In this document: positions 9,082 to 17,015 of the stretch, piece by piece
Layout of the letters: each line of letters begins with the position of its first letter
Position numbering within the stretch: position 1 is the first letter of the stretch
Assembly (NCBI GenBank): GCA_025999435.1
Contig: BNXH01000004.1
Span: forward strand, 1-54,536
Direction of reading: 5' to 3'
Source: Bacteroidia bacterium
GTDB lineage: Bacteria; Bacteroidota; Bacteroidia; Bacteroidales; Dysgonomonadaceae
Length of the DNA: 54,536 nucleotides
Position numbers and translations under genes: made by a program
The notes under the pieces: generated by a model
The model's database searches: none
Told to the model about the DNA's origin: nothing
The model's input: the letters and a program-made list of their open reading frames with translations, nothing else

Positions 9082-10395
9082 TTAATTAAACAATTTATCA
9101 TTTAATATTTGAAGTGTCTTCTCTTTATCTTTTTTATTAATCAAAAACGAAAAATTATATTTACTGCCACCATAAGACAGCATTCTCACAGGAATATCCT
9201 TCATTGATCCTAGTATATTCGCGGCAAATCCGGTATGCTCCGATTCTAAGTCGCCGATAACGGATACTATAACCATATCTTTATCGACAGATACAGTCCC
9301 GTATTTTTTCAAATCATCTACTATATATTCCAGATTTTTATCCTCATCGATAGTCAGCGAAAATCCTATTTCTGATGTCGCCAGCATATCGATAGAAGTC
9401 TGGTAATTTTCGAAGACTTCTGTTACCCTGCGTAAAAAACCATGAGCGAGCAACATTCTACCCGACTTTATCTTTATAGCAGTAATATTATCTCTCGCTC
9501 CTACGGCCTTTATAACTCCTTCTTCCGTTTTATTAGAAATAACAGTTCCATTTGCTTCCGGATGCCCGGTATTCTTCAGGCAAACCGGAATATCCGCTAG
9601 TTTGGCGGGTAAAATACTTGATGGATGCAAAACCTTAGTTCCAAAATAAGCTAATTCGGCTGCCTCATCAAAGTTTAACCGACGAATAGGAGTTGTATTT
9701 TTCACATACTGCGGATTATTATTCTGCATTGCAAAAACATCAGCCCATATCTGAATTTCCGAGGCATTTACAGCCGCGCCTATTAGCGCCGCACTAAAAT
9801 CACTTCCTCCTTTACGCAAGTCATCTATTTCTCCGTAGGCATTCCGGCAAATATAACCCTGAGTTATGTATAAATCAGCGTCCTTTGAAGTCTCCAGTAA
9901 TATATTCAGCTTATCCTTTATATATACCGGATCAGGAGCTGAATTTTTATCGGTTCTCATAAAATCCAAAGCCGGAATCAGAGCAGCCTTAACTCCCTTT
10001 GCTAATAAAAAGAGATAGAATAGTTCCGAACTGATCAGTTCACCTTGAGCCATTACAACACGTTCTTCAAATAAGGTAAACAAATCTTTAGTGAAAGTTC
10101 GCACATAATCGAATTTGCCGGACACAACAGCTCTAGCCTTTTCTTGAAATTCCGCCTTATCGAAAAGTAAAGAAACCAAGCCTAAATAGTGTTTTTCGAG
10201 TTTGTTGATAATCTCCGTAGCGCCTTCCTGGTTTTTCTTATAAAGGTAATCGGAAATTTCAGCTAAAGACTCAGCTGTACCACTCATTGAAGACAGGACT
10301 ATAATATTATTATGTTCCTTTGTTACAATTGCAGCTACCTCCCTCAACTTATCGGCTGTAGCTATCGATGCACTACCAAATTTCAGAACTTTCAT
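9082..10395 (-). CDS. lysC: Aspartate kinase
   Basis: A 437-residue aspartokinase. The N-terminus MKVLKFGSAS is the nucleotide-binding KFGG-type motif, the kinase domain includes LRKGGSDFSAALIG, and two C-terminal ACT-type regions (about 295-437) suggest allosteric control. It phosphorylates aspartate as the entry to lysine, threonine and methionine synthesis. There is no homoserine dehydrogenase fusion. Pairing with lysA suggests a lysine-dedicated isozyme. ATG start at 10395, about 40 bp downstream of a -7 box. Confidence 0.95.
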   Translation of the reverse strand: MKVLKFGSASIATADKLREVAAIVTKEHNNIIVLSSMSGTAESLAEISDYLYKKNQEGATEIINKLEKHYLGLVSLLFDKAEFQEKARAVVSGKFDYVRTFTKDLFTLFEERVVMAQGELISSELFYLFLLAKGVKAALIPALDFMRTDKNSAPDPVYIKDKLNILLETSKDADLYITQGYICRNAYGEIDDLRKGGSDFSAALIGAAVNASEIQIWADVFAMQNNNPQYVKNTTPIRRLNFDEAAELAYFGTKVLHPSSILPAKLADIPVCLKNTGHPEANGTVISNKTEEGVIKAVGARDNITAIKIKSGRMLLAHGFLRRVTEVFENYQTSIDMLATSEIGFSLTIDEDKNLEYIVDDLKKYGTVSVDKDMVIVSVIGDLESEHTGFAANILGSMKDIPVRMLSYGGSKYNFSFLINKKDKEKTLQILNDKLFN

Positions 10396-10433
10396 TTTAA
10401 CACCGTTTTTATGTAATTGCTGTAACTAAGATG

Positions 10434-10441
10434 CAAAAGTA
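10434..10441 (-). promoter_or_regulatory. -7 box for lysC-lysA
   Basis: The minus strand reads TACTTTTG (10441-10434), a full TAnnTTTG match, giving a leader of about 30-35 nt before the lysC ATG. No convincing -33 TTTG was found. The rest of the lysC to 10795 gap (10442-10650) is AT-rich and shows nothing I recognise. Confidence 0.6.
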
Positions 10442-10654
10442 CAAAAATTTTCGAGCAGTAATTTCAGATTCATACATATATTTTAATTGACCGGAGCATT
10501 TTACCCGGAATCATTTATCTTTATTAAAAAAATGACGCGAAGAATGTACTTAACACTCCGAACCAATAAACATTAAAACACTATATATAAACACATTAAA
10601 CCAACAAAAAGTATAATTTAACTTACAATATTTTCTGTTTTAACAAAATTGACG

Positions 10655-10662
10655 TACCTTTG
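10655..10662 (+). promoter_or_regulatory. -7 box and structured leader of the thioredoxin-like gene
   Basis: TACCTTTG is a full -7 match. The transcript would carry a leader of about 125 nt that can form a CCTCaaaaattGAGG hairpin (10717-10731) and a longer GTTTC...GAAAC stem (about 10737-10763). No known riboswitch consensus was recognised. Confidence 0.5.
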
Positions 10663-10794
10663 AACCCGAAATCTAAAACAAAACATTCTTTAAGCGTAAA
10701 GAAAATTTGTTTTAACCTCAAAAATTGAGGGGCTGAGTTTCTTTTCTGAGAAAGTATAGAAACGAGGCTTTAGTGGTAACCTAATGATTATTTT

Positions 10795-11298
10795 ATGAAG
10801 TACGCGAAGTATTTTCTGATTGTATGTATAGCTTTAATAGGTTTATCATCAAATACAACAGAAACTTCCAGTCTTTCTTCGGAAGGTATTTATCCGGGAA
10901 ACCTGTTTCCTGATATTAAAAATTTGGAAAATGTATCAGGGACAAAATTAAATTTGTCTGATCTAAAAGGTCAAAAAGTATTGGTAAATTTATGGGCGGC
11001 TTACGACGCTAATTCGCACAGGGATAACGTTCTTTTTTCAAATTTGATCGAAAACGAGAAATATTCGGTACAAATGGTATCAGTATCCTTCGACAAAAGC
11101 GAAACAGTATTCGAACGAACCTTAGCTATGGACAAAATTGATAGAAAGAATCAATTTCTGGCAAATGGAAACGAATACTCAGCCTTGTTTGACCGTTATC
11201 AGTTAAAGAAAGGATTCAAAAATTACCTGATTGACGAAAACGGGGTAATTATGGCAATGAATCTTTCACCTAAAGATTTAGATCAGTATTTGAACTAG
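10795..11298 (+). CDS. Secreted thioredoxin-fold protein lacking the CxxC active site
   Basis: A 167-residue protein with a signal peptide (about residues 1-20) and a TlpA/redoxin-like fold: PGNLFPDIKN, LSDLKGQKVLVNLWAAYD, a VSFDK strand and a terminal LIDENGVI strand. In active relatives the loop reads WAxWCxxC; here it is WAAYDANS (67-74), with Asp71 and Ser74 in the cysteine positions, so it cannot act as a dithiol oxidoreductase. It may be a binding or chaperone module. I recall similar cysteine-less paralogs in Bacteroidales, but this was not checked. It is monocistronic, with its own promoter and terminator. Confidence 0.75.
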   Translation: MKYAKYFLIVCIALIGLSSNTTETSSLSSEGIYPGNLFPDIKNLENVSGTKLNLSDLKGQKVLVNLWAAYDANSHRDNVLFSNLIENEKYSVQMVSVSFDKSETVFERTLAMDKIDRKNQFLANGNEYSALFDRYQLKKGFKNYLIDENGVIMAMNLSPKDLDQYLN

Positions 11299-11320
11299 AA
11301 TTTTATGATTTAATTTATTA

Positions 11321-11356
11321 AAGCGTTTTATTACTTGATAATAAAACGCTTTTTTC
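11321..11356 (+). terminator. Rho-independent terminator
   Basis: A perfect 13-bp stem (AAGCGTTTTATTA 11321-11333 and its complement 11339-11351) with a 5-nt loop and a T-tract. It ends transcription of the thioredoxin-like gene just before the convergent pabC-like gene. Confidence 0.92.
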
Positions 11357-11358
11357 TT

Positions 11359-11949
11359 TTATATACCGAGTTGTGTTATAGGCACTTTTATTCCATCTTC
11401 TATATCTATCATAGCATTTATCAGATAAACCGAATCATATTTTTTTATGTCCTCTTTCTTTATAATTCGCTCCTGTATTATACCACGATCTATCAAATAC
11501 TCTCTTTTAGTTCCTCGCAGCAAACAGGTATTTGGGGTATATAAGCCTGTCTTATCTTCAAAAACCAGATTAGATGATGATGCATCTGTAACAAAACCAT
11601 CTTTTATAATAATAATATCATCGCATCCGCCTTCCTTCAATAAAGTATTGAGCTCTACCCTATCTGTATATTTATAAGAATAATCGATCGAGTCATTTCT
11701 AACGAGTGATAAACGTCGAACTGTACGAAAAGAGTATGGTATAAATTCTACTGAAAGAATCTTATCCGAATAAATAATCCGGCATTTATAAAGCCCCTTT
11801 CTCTTATCTTCCGGTACTTCGATTAAGAGAGGAAAACTAATTCCGAAAAAACGTTCAGTTGTTTTCCTCATCCGCGCTTCGTGATAAAATAAATTATATA
11901 AAACGCCATCTTTAAGCTTGATAGCTTCCGAAAATACTTGCTCTTTCAT
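11359..11949 (-). CDS. pabC: Class IV aminotransferase-like aminodeoxychorismate lyase
   Basis: Read from the ATG at 11949 this is a 196-residue fold-type IV PLP protein. The start is fixed by an ATGA overlap with the stop codon of the upstream pabB (4-bp overlap, translational coupling). The upstream frame would need a TTG at 12000 inside pabB. The C-terminal half carries DGFVTDASSSNLVF and LLRGTKREYL, the pattern of aminodeoxychorismate lyase/branched-chain aminotransferase proteins. With PabB next to it, the expected role is release of pyruvate from aminodeoxychorismate to give p-aminobenzoate for folate. It is shorter than typical PabC (about 270), as is common for this Bacteroidetes form. 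Confidence 0.82.
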   Translation of the reverse strand: MKEQVFSEAIKLKDGVLYNLFYHEARMRKTTERFFGISFPLLIEVPEDKRKGLYKCRIIYSDKILSVEFIPYSFRTVRRLSLVRNDSIDYSYKYTDRVELNTLLKEGGCDDIIIIKDGFVTDASSSNLVFEDKTGLYTPNTCLLRGTKREYLIDRGIIQERIIKKEDIKKYDSVYLINAMIDIEDGIKVPITQLGI

Positions 11950-12932
11950 ATAAATGGTAAATATATTTTGTTTAAAACCTCTCGATACTCCTCTTCCCAA
12001 TCACTATATGCAGTTATACCACCGCCGCTCCGGAAATACATTTTACCCTCATATTCTTCAATAAAGCGAATCAACACAGCACTATCGAGCATATCGCCAT
12101 CAAAATAGCCGGCTATACCGGTATAATATCCACGGGGCTCTTTTTCAGCCTCTTGTATCAACCGAACAGTAGAAGCCTTAGGTGCTCCAGAAATAGAACC
12201 GGCAGGAAGCATTTTGAAAATAATATCTCCAAGGTGTTCCCGATAATCAGAAGAAAGGGTTCCTTTTATCTCGGAACTAACCTGCAATATTTCCTTATTT
12301 CTGGCCTTAATTTTTTCGATATAGCGAAAACGGGAAACGTGCACATTGGTAGCCGATAAACTAAGATCGTTTCGCAACAGGTCTACAATAGTATTATGCT
12401 CCGCCTTTTCTTTAAAATCATCCAGAATTAATTGTCCTGCATCAGGAATAGATGCATCGATAGTGCCTTTCATTGGGTTTGTTGATATCTGACCATTTTC
12501 TATTTTCACAAAACGTTCCGGAGAAAAACAAACAAACCGTCCGGGGACATACAATGAATAAGGAGCACTACTACGGTTAAAGATCTCATTGAGAGATAAA
12601 TCAGTCCGAATTTTTGTTCTGACTGTCAAATTTGTCAAAAAAGAATTGCCACTATACAAACCGTTTCTTACAACATCGAAGCGTTTTTTATAATCTTTGA
12701 GAGACAATGGAAATATCTCAATGTCATTCGGCCCGTCCCCCTCACCCGGGATTTTCTGATTTCCAACATCTCCCATTCTAAACAGGATTTCGTCCTGAGC
12801 TAATGGATTTTCAATAAAATAGCCTTCTGTTAACTCAAAATTCAGAATAAACACAAAAGGAATACCCTCCTCTCCGCACCTATTCATGAGTACTCTGATA
12901 TGGTCTATGTCATTATATAAATTCAAATTCAT
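11946..12932 (-). CDS. pabB: Aminodeoxychorismate synthase component I (chorismate-binding)
   Basis: A 328-residue chorismate-binding enzyme lacking the N-terminal regulatory lobe. Conserved blocks: NPMKGTIDA, NTIVDLLRNDLS, LPAGSISGAPKAST, GYYTGIAGYFDG and RSGGGITAYSDWEEEY. It aminates chorismate to 4-amino-4-deoxychorismate in p-aminobenzoate synthesis. No glutamine amidotransferase partner (PabA) is in the window. The downstream pabC-like gene overlaps by 4 bp. The KGT motif argues for PabB or anthranilate synthase rather than isochorismate synthase; the lyase partner favours PabB. Confidence 0.9.
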   Translation of the reverse strand: MNLNLYNDIDHIRVLMNRCGEEGIPFVFILNFELTEGYFIENPLAQDEILFRMGDVGNQKIPGEGDGPNDIEIFPLSLKDYKKRFDVVRNGLYSGNSFLTNLTVRTKIRTDLSLNEIFNRSSAPYSLYVPGRFVCFSPERFVKIENGQISTNPMKGTIDASIPDAGQLILDDFKEKAEHNTIVDLLRNDLSLSATNVHVSRFRYIEKIKARNKEILQVSSEIKGTLSSDYREHLGDIIFKMLPAGSISGAPKASTVRLIQEAEKEPRGYYTGIAGYFDGDMLDSAVLIRFIEEYEGKMYFRSGGGITAYSDWEEEYREVLNKIYLPFI

Positions 12933-12935
12933 ATT

Positions 12936-13715
12936 TCAAAACCCAATAATAGGTTTCCAAAAAGACTTCATTTTTCTTTTGTACCAACCATGGCATCCGA
13001 AAGGCAATTTTTTATTGTTTAACTTATAACATAGAGCCGGGTATTTATCAAAAGAAAATGCAATCGCTTCTTTGATATCCGGATATGTAAAGTTTGGAAT
13101 CGACGCCCAAAATACATCCTCGTTATGAAGATGATTTTTCTTTTTTTCTTCTGAATAAGAATTGATTTGCTCTTGGTATTCTGTAATAGCGTTGTAATGA
13201 CTTTTTACTTTTCGTAGTGAGAACCCACCATTTCCTATTTTGTTGTATAGATCCTGTTTACTTTTTAACCCTTTGCGACTATGATTCCATTTGGAAAATT
13301 TCATGATAGTTGAAATAATTGGTAAATTATATACCGGTTTTTTTAACCAGGGTGCACCAATATAATCATAGTCTTTTTCACACCAATATATCAGTTCATT
13401 ACTAAAAATGTAGGCATCCAACTGATAAATCAATATATATTTAGTGTGCAAAAAATCAGCATAGAATTGCTTGGATAACATTAACTTATTATACCCGCTT
13501 ATGCCATTGAAATAATCATCGTCAAACGATTTGGCCGTAAGTAAAGGATATTGCTTTACAAGTGATGATATATCGAGAGATTTTGGCTTTATGACAACCA
13601 GCGGATAGTCGATTAACAGATTGTAGACCTGTTTGAGTGATATTTGTTCAAACTCGGAAAGGATTGTTTTATAAATGGGTATGACTATTTCGACGTCGCT
13701 TTTTTTATTGCTCAT
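12936..13715 (-). CDS. DUF5672-family glycosyltransferase-like protein
   Basis: A 259-residue soluble protein with the DUF5672 pattern: VEIVIPIYKT at the start, GYNKLMLSKQFYADF, then YILIYQLDAYIF (a possible metal-binding DAY), DYDYIGAPW, GNGGFSLRK and HNEDVFW. These fit a GT-A-like transferase in surface glycan synthesis, although activity in this family is mostly inferred. It sits 3 bp upstream of pabB on the same strand, so the three genes likely share a transcript despite unrelated functions. ATG start at 13715. Confidence 0.75.
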   Translation of the reverse strand: MSNKKSDVEIVIPIYKTILSEFEQISLKQVYNLLIDYPLVVIKPKSLDISSLVKQYPLLTAKSFDDDYFNGISGYNKLMLSKQFYADFLHTKYILIYQLDAYIFSNELIYWCEKDYDYIGAPWLKKPVYNLPIISTIMKFSKWNHSRKGLKSKQDLYNKIGNGGFSLRKVKSHYNAITEYQEQINSYSEEKKKNHLHNEDVFWASIPNFTYPDIKEAIAFSFDKYPALCYKLNNKKLPFGCHGWYKRKMKSFWKPIIGF

Positions 13716-13755
13716 TTTTTCTTAATCTTAATCAATAAAGAGGTAAATTTTTAAG

Positions 13756-13791
13756 AATAAAAAAAGACCATTCTGTCGGGAATAGTCTTTT
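13756..13791 (-). terminator. Terminator of the SRP RNA-tRNA-Thr transcript
   Basis: An 11-bp stem with one G-U pair (arms 13763-13773 and 13780-13790) is followed on the minus strand by a run of T (A-run 13755-13765 on the plus strand). It starts 8 nt after the tRNA 3' end. Confidence 0.9.
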
Positions 13792-13797
13792 GCTTTG

Positions 13798-13871
13798 AGC
13801 CTCTTGTCGGATTCGAACCAACGACCCCGAGATTACAAATCACGTGCTCTGGCCAGCTGAGCTAAAGAGGC
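13798..13871 (-). tRNA. tRNA-Thr (anticodon TGT)
   Basis: The minus strand folds into a full cloverleaf. The acceptor stem is GCCTCTT/AAGAGGC, the D arm is AGCTC...GAGC, the anticodon loop TTTGTAA carries TGT, and the T arm loop reads TTCGAAT. The anticodon stem has one T-T mismatch. The 3' CCA is not encoded. It directly abuts the SRP RNA and shares its promoter and terminator. Confidence 0.95.
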
Positions 13872-13872
13872 A

Positions 13873-13972
13873 GGTGGGTAAGCTTACTATATCGCGCCGC
13901 TACAACCGACGGCCCTTGCTGCGATCAAACCCTGGGGGATTAATCGGGAGCTGACCGTATAGGACTTACCCG
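13873..13972 (-). ncRNA. ffs: Signal recognition particle RNA (small bacterial type)
   Basis: About 100 nt with a closing helix GGGTAAG...CTTACCC and inner CTAT/ATAG pairs. The domain IV elements are present in order: GGTCAGCTCC, CCCCCAGGG, then GCAGCAAGGG. GCAGCAAGGG is the Ffh-binding 3' arm seen in other bacterial SRP RNAs. The apical loop between CCAGGG and GCAGC reads TTTGATC rather than the common GGAA tetraloop. The RNA starts about 5 nt after a perfect promoter and ends against tRNA-Thr. Ends are estimated from the helix. Confidence 0.82.
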
Positions 13973-13976
13973 GCGA

Positions 13977-14007
13977 CAAAAGTAGATAAATTTTTCTTAC
14001 CCACAAA
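13977..14007 (-). promoter_or_regulatory. Promoter of SRP RNA-tRNA-Thr
   Basis: On the minus strand, TTTG (14007-14004), a 19-bp spacer, then TACTTTTG (13984-13977): a textbook Bacteroidetes promoter. Confidence 0.85.
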
Positions 14008-14043
14008 ATGCAAATTCGATTTTTTCCTTTGATTTCCTTTTAC

Positions 14044-14051
14044 TACATTTG
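14044..14051 (+). promoter_or_regulatory. Possible -7 box for pepT
   Basis: TACATTTG matches the -7 consensus and gives a leader of about 90 nt before the pepT ATG. No well-spaced -33 TTTG is present, so this is tentative. Confidence 0.4.
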
Positions 14052-14146
14052 TATTGGAAGTCTTTTCCAGAAAAAAGAAGTTCGCAATCAGATACTTATA
14101 ATATTGACATTTTAGTATAAAATTTTAAAGAAAAAAATAAATTCGT

Positions 14147-15361
14147 ATGACAGTAGTAGATCGTTTTCTTAAATATGTAAAATTTGATACTGAATCAAAT
14201 ACAGAAACCGGAGTGACACCCAGCACTCCGGGACAAATGATTTTAGCCCGTGAACTGGAAAAAGAGCTACAAGAAATGGGGCTGGAAGATATATCATTAG
14301 ATGATAAAGGGTACATAATGGCCACTCTTCCGGCAAATACCGACAAGAAAATTCCGGCAATCGGTTTTGTAGCACATATGGATACAAGCCCTGACCTGAC
14401 AGGAAAAAATGTCAACCCAAGGATTGTAAAAAATTATGACGGAAAAGATATACCATTGAATAAAGATGTAACTCTTTCGCCTGTCGATTTTCCCGAAATG
14501 CTAGACTATACAGGTCAGGACCTGATCGTTACGGACGGCAACACATTATTGGGCGCAGACGATAAAGCAGGTATTGCTGAAATATTGACCGCGATAAAAT
14601 ATTTAAAAGATCATCCGGAAATTAAACATGGAAAAATCCGTATCGGTTTTACTCCGGATGAAGAAATCGGAGCCGGAGCCGACTATTTTGATGTAGAAAA
14701 ATTCGGTTGCGAATGGGCATACACAATGGATGGTGGCCCGGTAGGTGAGCTGGAATATGAAAACTTCAATGCAGCCGGTGTGAAAATCAATATTCAAGGA
14801 CGAAGTGTACATCCCGGATATGCCAAAGATAAAATGGTAAATGCATTGGTCGTCGCCAACAAACTGGCTTCCCTCCTACCCCAGAATGAAAGACCGGAGC
14901 ATACCTCGGGTTATGAAGGATTCTTTCATCTGACAAATATTTCGGGAACAGTAGATGCGGCTACTATGGGCTATATCATACGCGATCACAGCCGCGATAT
15001 TTTCGAGAAACGCAAAAAACTAATGACGGATACTATCGGCTTTATCAACAAACTGTATCCGGACAGCACTACAGTTGAAATAAAAGACCAATACTATAAT
15101 ATGCGAGAAAAGGTAGAACCCGTTATGCATGTGGTCGACCTTGCCTTTGAAGCGATGGTATCGGTTGGTGTAACTCCTATCGTGAAACCAATCAGAGGCG
15201 GAACAGATGGCGCACGCTTGTCTTTTATGGGGCTGCCTTGTCCGAATATCTTTGCAGGAGGACATAACTTTCACGGACGCTATGAGTTTGTTCCAATACA
15301 ATCGATGGAAAAGGCCGTTGAAGTAATTGTGAAAATAGCAGAACTTGCGGCGAATAAATGA
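14147..15361 (+). CDS. pepT: Peptidase T (tripeptide aminopeptidase)
   Basis: A 404-residue M20 metallopeptidase with the PepT blocks: [14 protein letters not shown] at the N-terminus, [11 protein letters not shown] (first zinc histidine), [12 protein letters not shown] (bridging Asp), [11 protein letters not shown] (general base and zinc Glu), TMDGGPVGE and the C-terminal [13 protein letters not shown]. It trims the N-terminal residue from tripeptides in the cytoplasm. The length matches the family. ATG start at 14147. gcvT follows after a 166-bp gap that holds a dispersed repeat, so co-transcription is doubtful. Confidence 0.96.
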   Translation: MTVVDRFLKYVKFDTESNTETGVTPSTPGQMILARELEKELQEMGLEDISLDDKGYIMATLPANTDKKIPAIGFVAHMDTSPDLTGKNVNPRIVKNYDGKDIPLNKDVTLSPVDFPEMLDYTGQDLIVTDGNTLLGADDKAGIAEILTAIKYLKDHPEIKHGKIRIGFTPDEEIGAGADYFDVEKFGCEWAYTMDGGPVGELEYENFNAAGVKINIQGRSVHPGYAKDKMVNALVVANKLASLLPQNERPEHTSGYEGFFHLTNISGTVDAATMGYIIRDHSRDIFEKRKKLMTDTIGFINKLYPDSTTVEIKDQYYNMREKVEPVMHVVDLAFEAMVSVGVTPIVKPIRGGTDGARLSFMGLPCPNIFAGGHNFHGRYEFVPIQSMEKAVEVIVKIAELAANK

Positions 15362-15480
15362 GATAATTTGATAATTTGAAAATTAGCGAATTAGCAAATT
15401 TGAAAATGGCGCGAAGCGACAATAACATGTAACTAGCTGTTCACTGTTGATTGTTGATTGTTGACTGTAAAAAGCTGAGC
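15362..15480. repeat. Dispersed repeat between pepT and gcvT
   Basis: Directly after the pepT stop come AATTTGAAAATTAGCGAATT-type repeats ending in AATGGCGCGAAGCGACA (about 15363-15421), then a short 7-nt-period array of TTGATTG/TTGACTG units (about 15446-15468). The first part recurs in the same orientation at 53842-53905 and inverted at 40870-40930. Confidence 0.8.
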
Positions 15481-15527
15481 CAAAACAATAAACAAAATAA
15501 ACAAATAATTAATTAAAATATATACGA

Positions 15528-16622
15528 ATGAAAAAAACACCATTTACAGACATTCACGTTGCCCTGGGGGCAAAAATGCACGAATTTGCAGGCTACAATA
15601 TGCCTATCGAGTATTCAGGAATTATCGATGAACACATGACAGTGTGTAATGCAGTAGGCGTATTCGATGTATCGCACATGGGCGAAATATGGGTAAAAGG
15701 TCCCCGGGCTGTTCCGTTCTTACAAAGAATGCTGAGTAATAACCTTGAAGCTCTGGAAATAGGCAAAGCGCAATATACAGCGATAATTAACGAGCAGGGT
15801 GGAATAGTAGACGACATCATTGTTTATCACTACGAACCTGAAAAATATATGCTTGTAGTGAATGCCTCAAATATAGAAAAAGACTGGAAATGGCTGACCG
15901 GTCACAATGATGAAATGGCTGATCTGGAAAATTCATCCGACAATATAGCACAGTTGGCTATTCAAGGTCCCAAAGCTTTGGCTACTCTTCAGAAACTGAC
16001 AAAAATAGACCTGACAAAAATTCCGTACTATTCTTTTGCAATCGGCAGTTTTGAAGGTTCCGGCCTGGATAATGTAATTATTTCCAATACAGGGTACACA
16101 GGAGCCGGAGGTTTTGAGTTATACTTCTATCCCCAATATGGAGTTGACATCTGGAATGCCATATTTGAAGCCGGAGCTGAATTCGGCATTAAACCTATAG
16201 GCCTGGGCGCACGCGACACCCTTCGTCTCGAAATGGGCTTCTGTCTTTATGGGAACGATTTGGACGACACAACAACGCCGATAGAAGCAGGCTTGGAATG
16301 GATTACAAAACTCGTAGATGGCAAAGAACTGACAGCACGGGCTATTCTTGAAAAACAGAAAAAAGACGGAGTCGCCAGGAAACTGATTGGATTCCGGATG
16401 CAGGAAAAAGGAATACCACGTCACGGATATGATATAGTAGATGACAAAGGCGAAAAAATTGGAACGGTTACTTCCGGAACAATAGCTCCTACAACCAAAA
16501 TTGGTGTTGGCCTTGGATATGTTAAGCCGGAATATGCAATTTTAGGCACTCCGGTTTTTATCAAGGTAAGGGAAAAAAGCCTGAAAGCAGAGGTTGTTAA
16601 ACCGCCTTTCAGAAAGTTGTAG
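15528..16622 (+). CDS. gcvT: Glycine cleavage system T protein (aminomethyltransferase)
   Basis: A 364-residue folate-dependent aminomethyltransferase. It carries [22 protein letters not shown], the LAIQGPKA block, [14 protein letters not shown] (folate pocket) and [13 protein letters not shown], with the C-terminal IGFRM and GTVTSG/GVGLGYV domain. It releases ammonia and makes methylene-THF from the aminomethyl lipoyl H-protein. No gcvH or gcvP is in the window. ATG start at 15528. A small membrane protein gene follows after 19 bp. Confidence 0.96.
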   Translation: MKKTPFTDIHVALGAKMHEFAGYNMPIEYSGIIDEHMTVCNAVGVFDVSHMGEIWVKGPRAVPFLQRMLSNNLEALEIGKAQYTAIINEQGGIVDDIIVYHYEPEKYMLVVNASNIEKDWKWLTGHNDEMADLENSSDNIAQLAIQGPKALATLQKLTKIDLTKIPYYSFAIGSFEGSGLDNVIISNTGYTGAGGFELYFYPQYGVDIWNAIFEAGAEFGIKPIGLGARDTLRLEMGFCLYGNDLDDTTTPIEAGLEWITKLVDGKELTARAILEKQKKDGVARKLIGFRMQEKGIPRHGYDIVDDKGEKIGTVTSGTIAPTTKIGVGLGYVKPEYAILGTPVFIKVREKSLKAEVVKPPFRKL

Positions 16623-16641
16623 AAGGACAAAGTTTTAATAG

Positions 16642-16830
16642 ATGAAAAAGTTAGATTTCAATCAAAAGATAGGGTTAGGATTAATTCTTATTTCTTTATC
16701 TCTCATTATAGGGCAGGCATTACCCGATCATTCCACCTTTGCAATGGGATTCATTCAAGGAGTTTGCACGGGGTCTGGAATCTTACTCATCATAATAGGG
16801 AGTATTCAAAAGAGGAAATCTTCAGAATAA
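16642..16830 (+). CDS. Small two-helix membrane protein, unknown function
   Basis: A 62-residue protein with two predicted membrane segments (about 10-26 and 34-53) and a basic C-terminus (QKRKSSE). No family recognised. It starts 19 bp after gcvT on the same strand and its codon use looks like its neighbours, so it is likely real. Its stop codon lies within the left terminal repeat of a palindromic element, so the insertion may have set the present C-terminus. Confidence 0.55.
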   Translation: MKKLDFNQKIGLGLILISLSLIIGQALPDHSTFAMGFIQGVCTGSGILLIIIGSIQKRKSSE

Positions 16831-17000
16831 AAATAAAGAGGCTGTGTCAAAAGGTCTTTTACACTTTCTTTTTGTCATGTTGAACGGAGTGAAATATCTC
16901 GTTTTTCAGGGTTGAGATCCTTCGTTGCACTCAGGATGACAAAGAGGGTAACACATTGATAGTGCTGTTCTACTTTTGACACAGCCTCTTTATTTTTATT
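16826..17000. repeat. Palindromic element, family A copy 1 (28-bp perfect terminal repeats)
   Basis: A 175-bp element. The first 28 bp (16826-16853) and last 28 bp (16973-17000) are exact inverted repeats ending inward in GCTGTGTCAAAAG. Inside is a second palindrome running from GTCATGTTGAACGGAG (16874) to CTCAGGATGAC (16940). It lies between convergent genes (the small membrane protein and oxyR), where the hairpin could end transcription from both sides. Confidence 0.9.
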
Positions 17001-17015
17001 CCGGAATACGGATAT

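Noticed and set aside
10715..10770. GGGGCTGAG in the leader of the thioredoxin-like gene as a TPP riboswitch
   Set aside because: Only a short motif fits. The second conserved half (the ACCTGAT/GGATAATACC-type block) is absent and the gene is unrelated to thiamine.
14011..14140. A further small RNA gene upstream of pepT
   Set aside because: Only a weak TGGAA/TTCCA hairpin and a partial promoter were seen; more simply the pepT leader.
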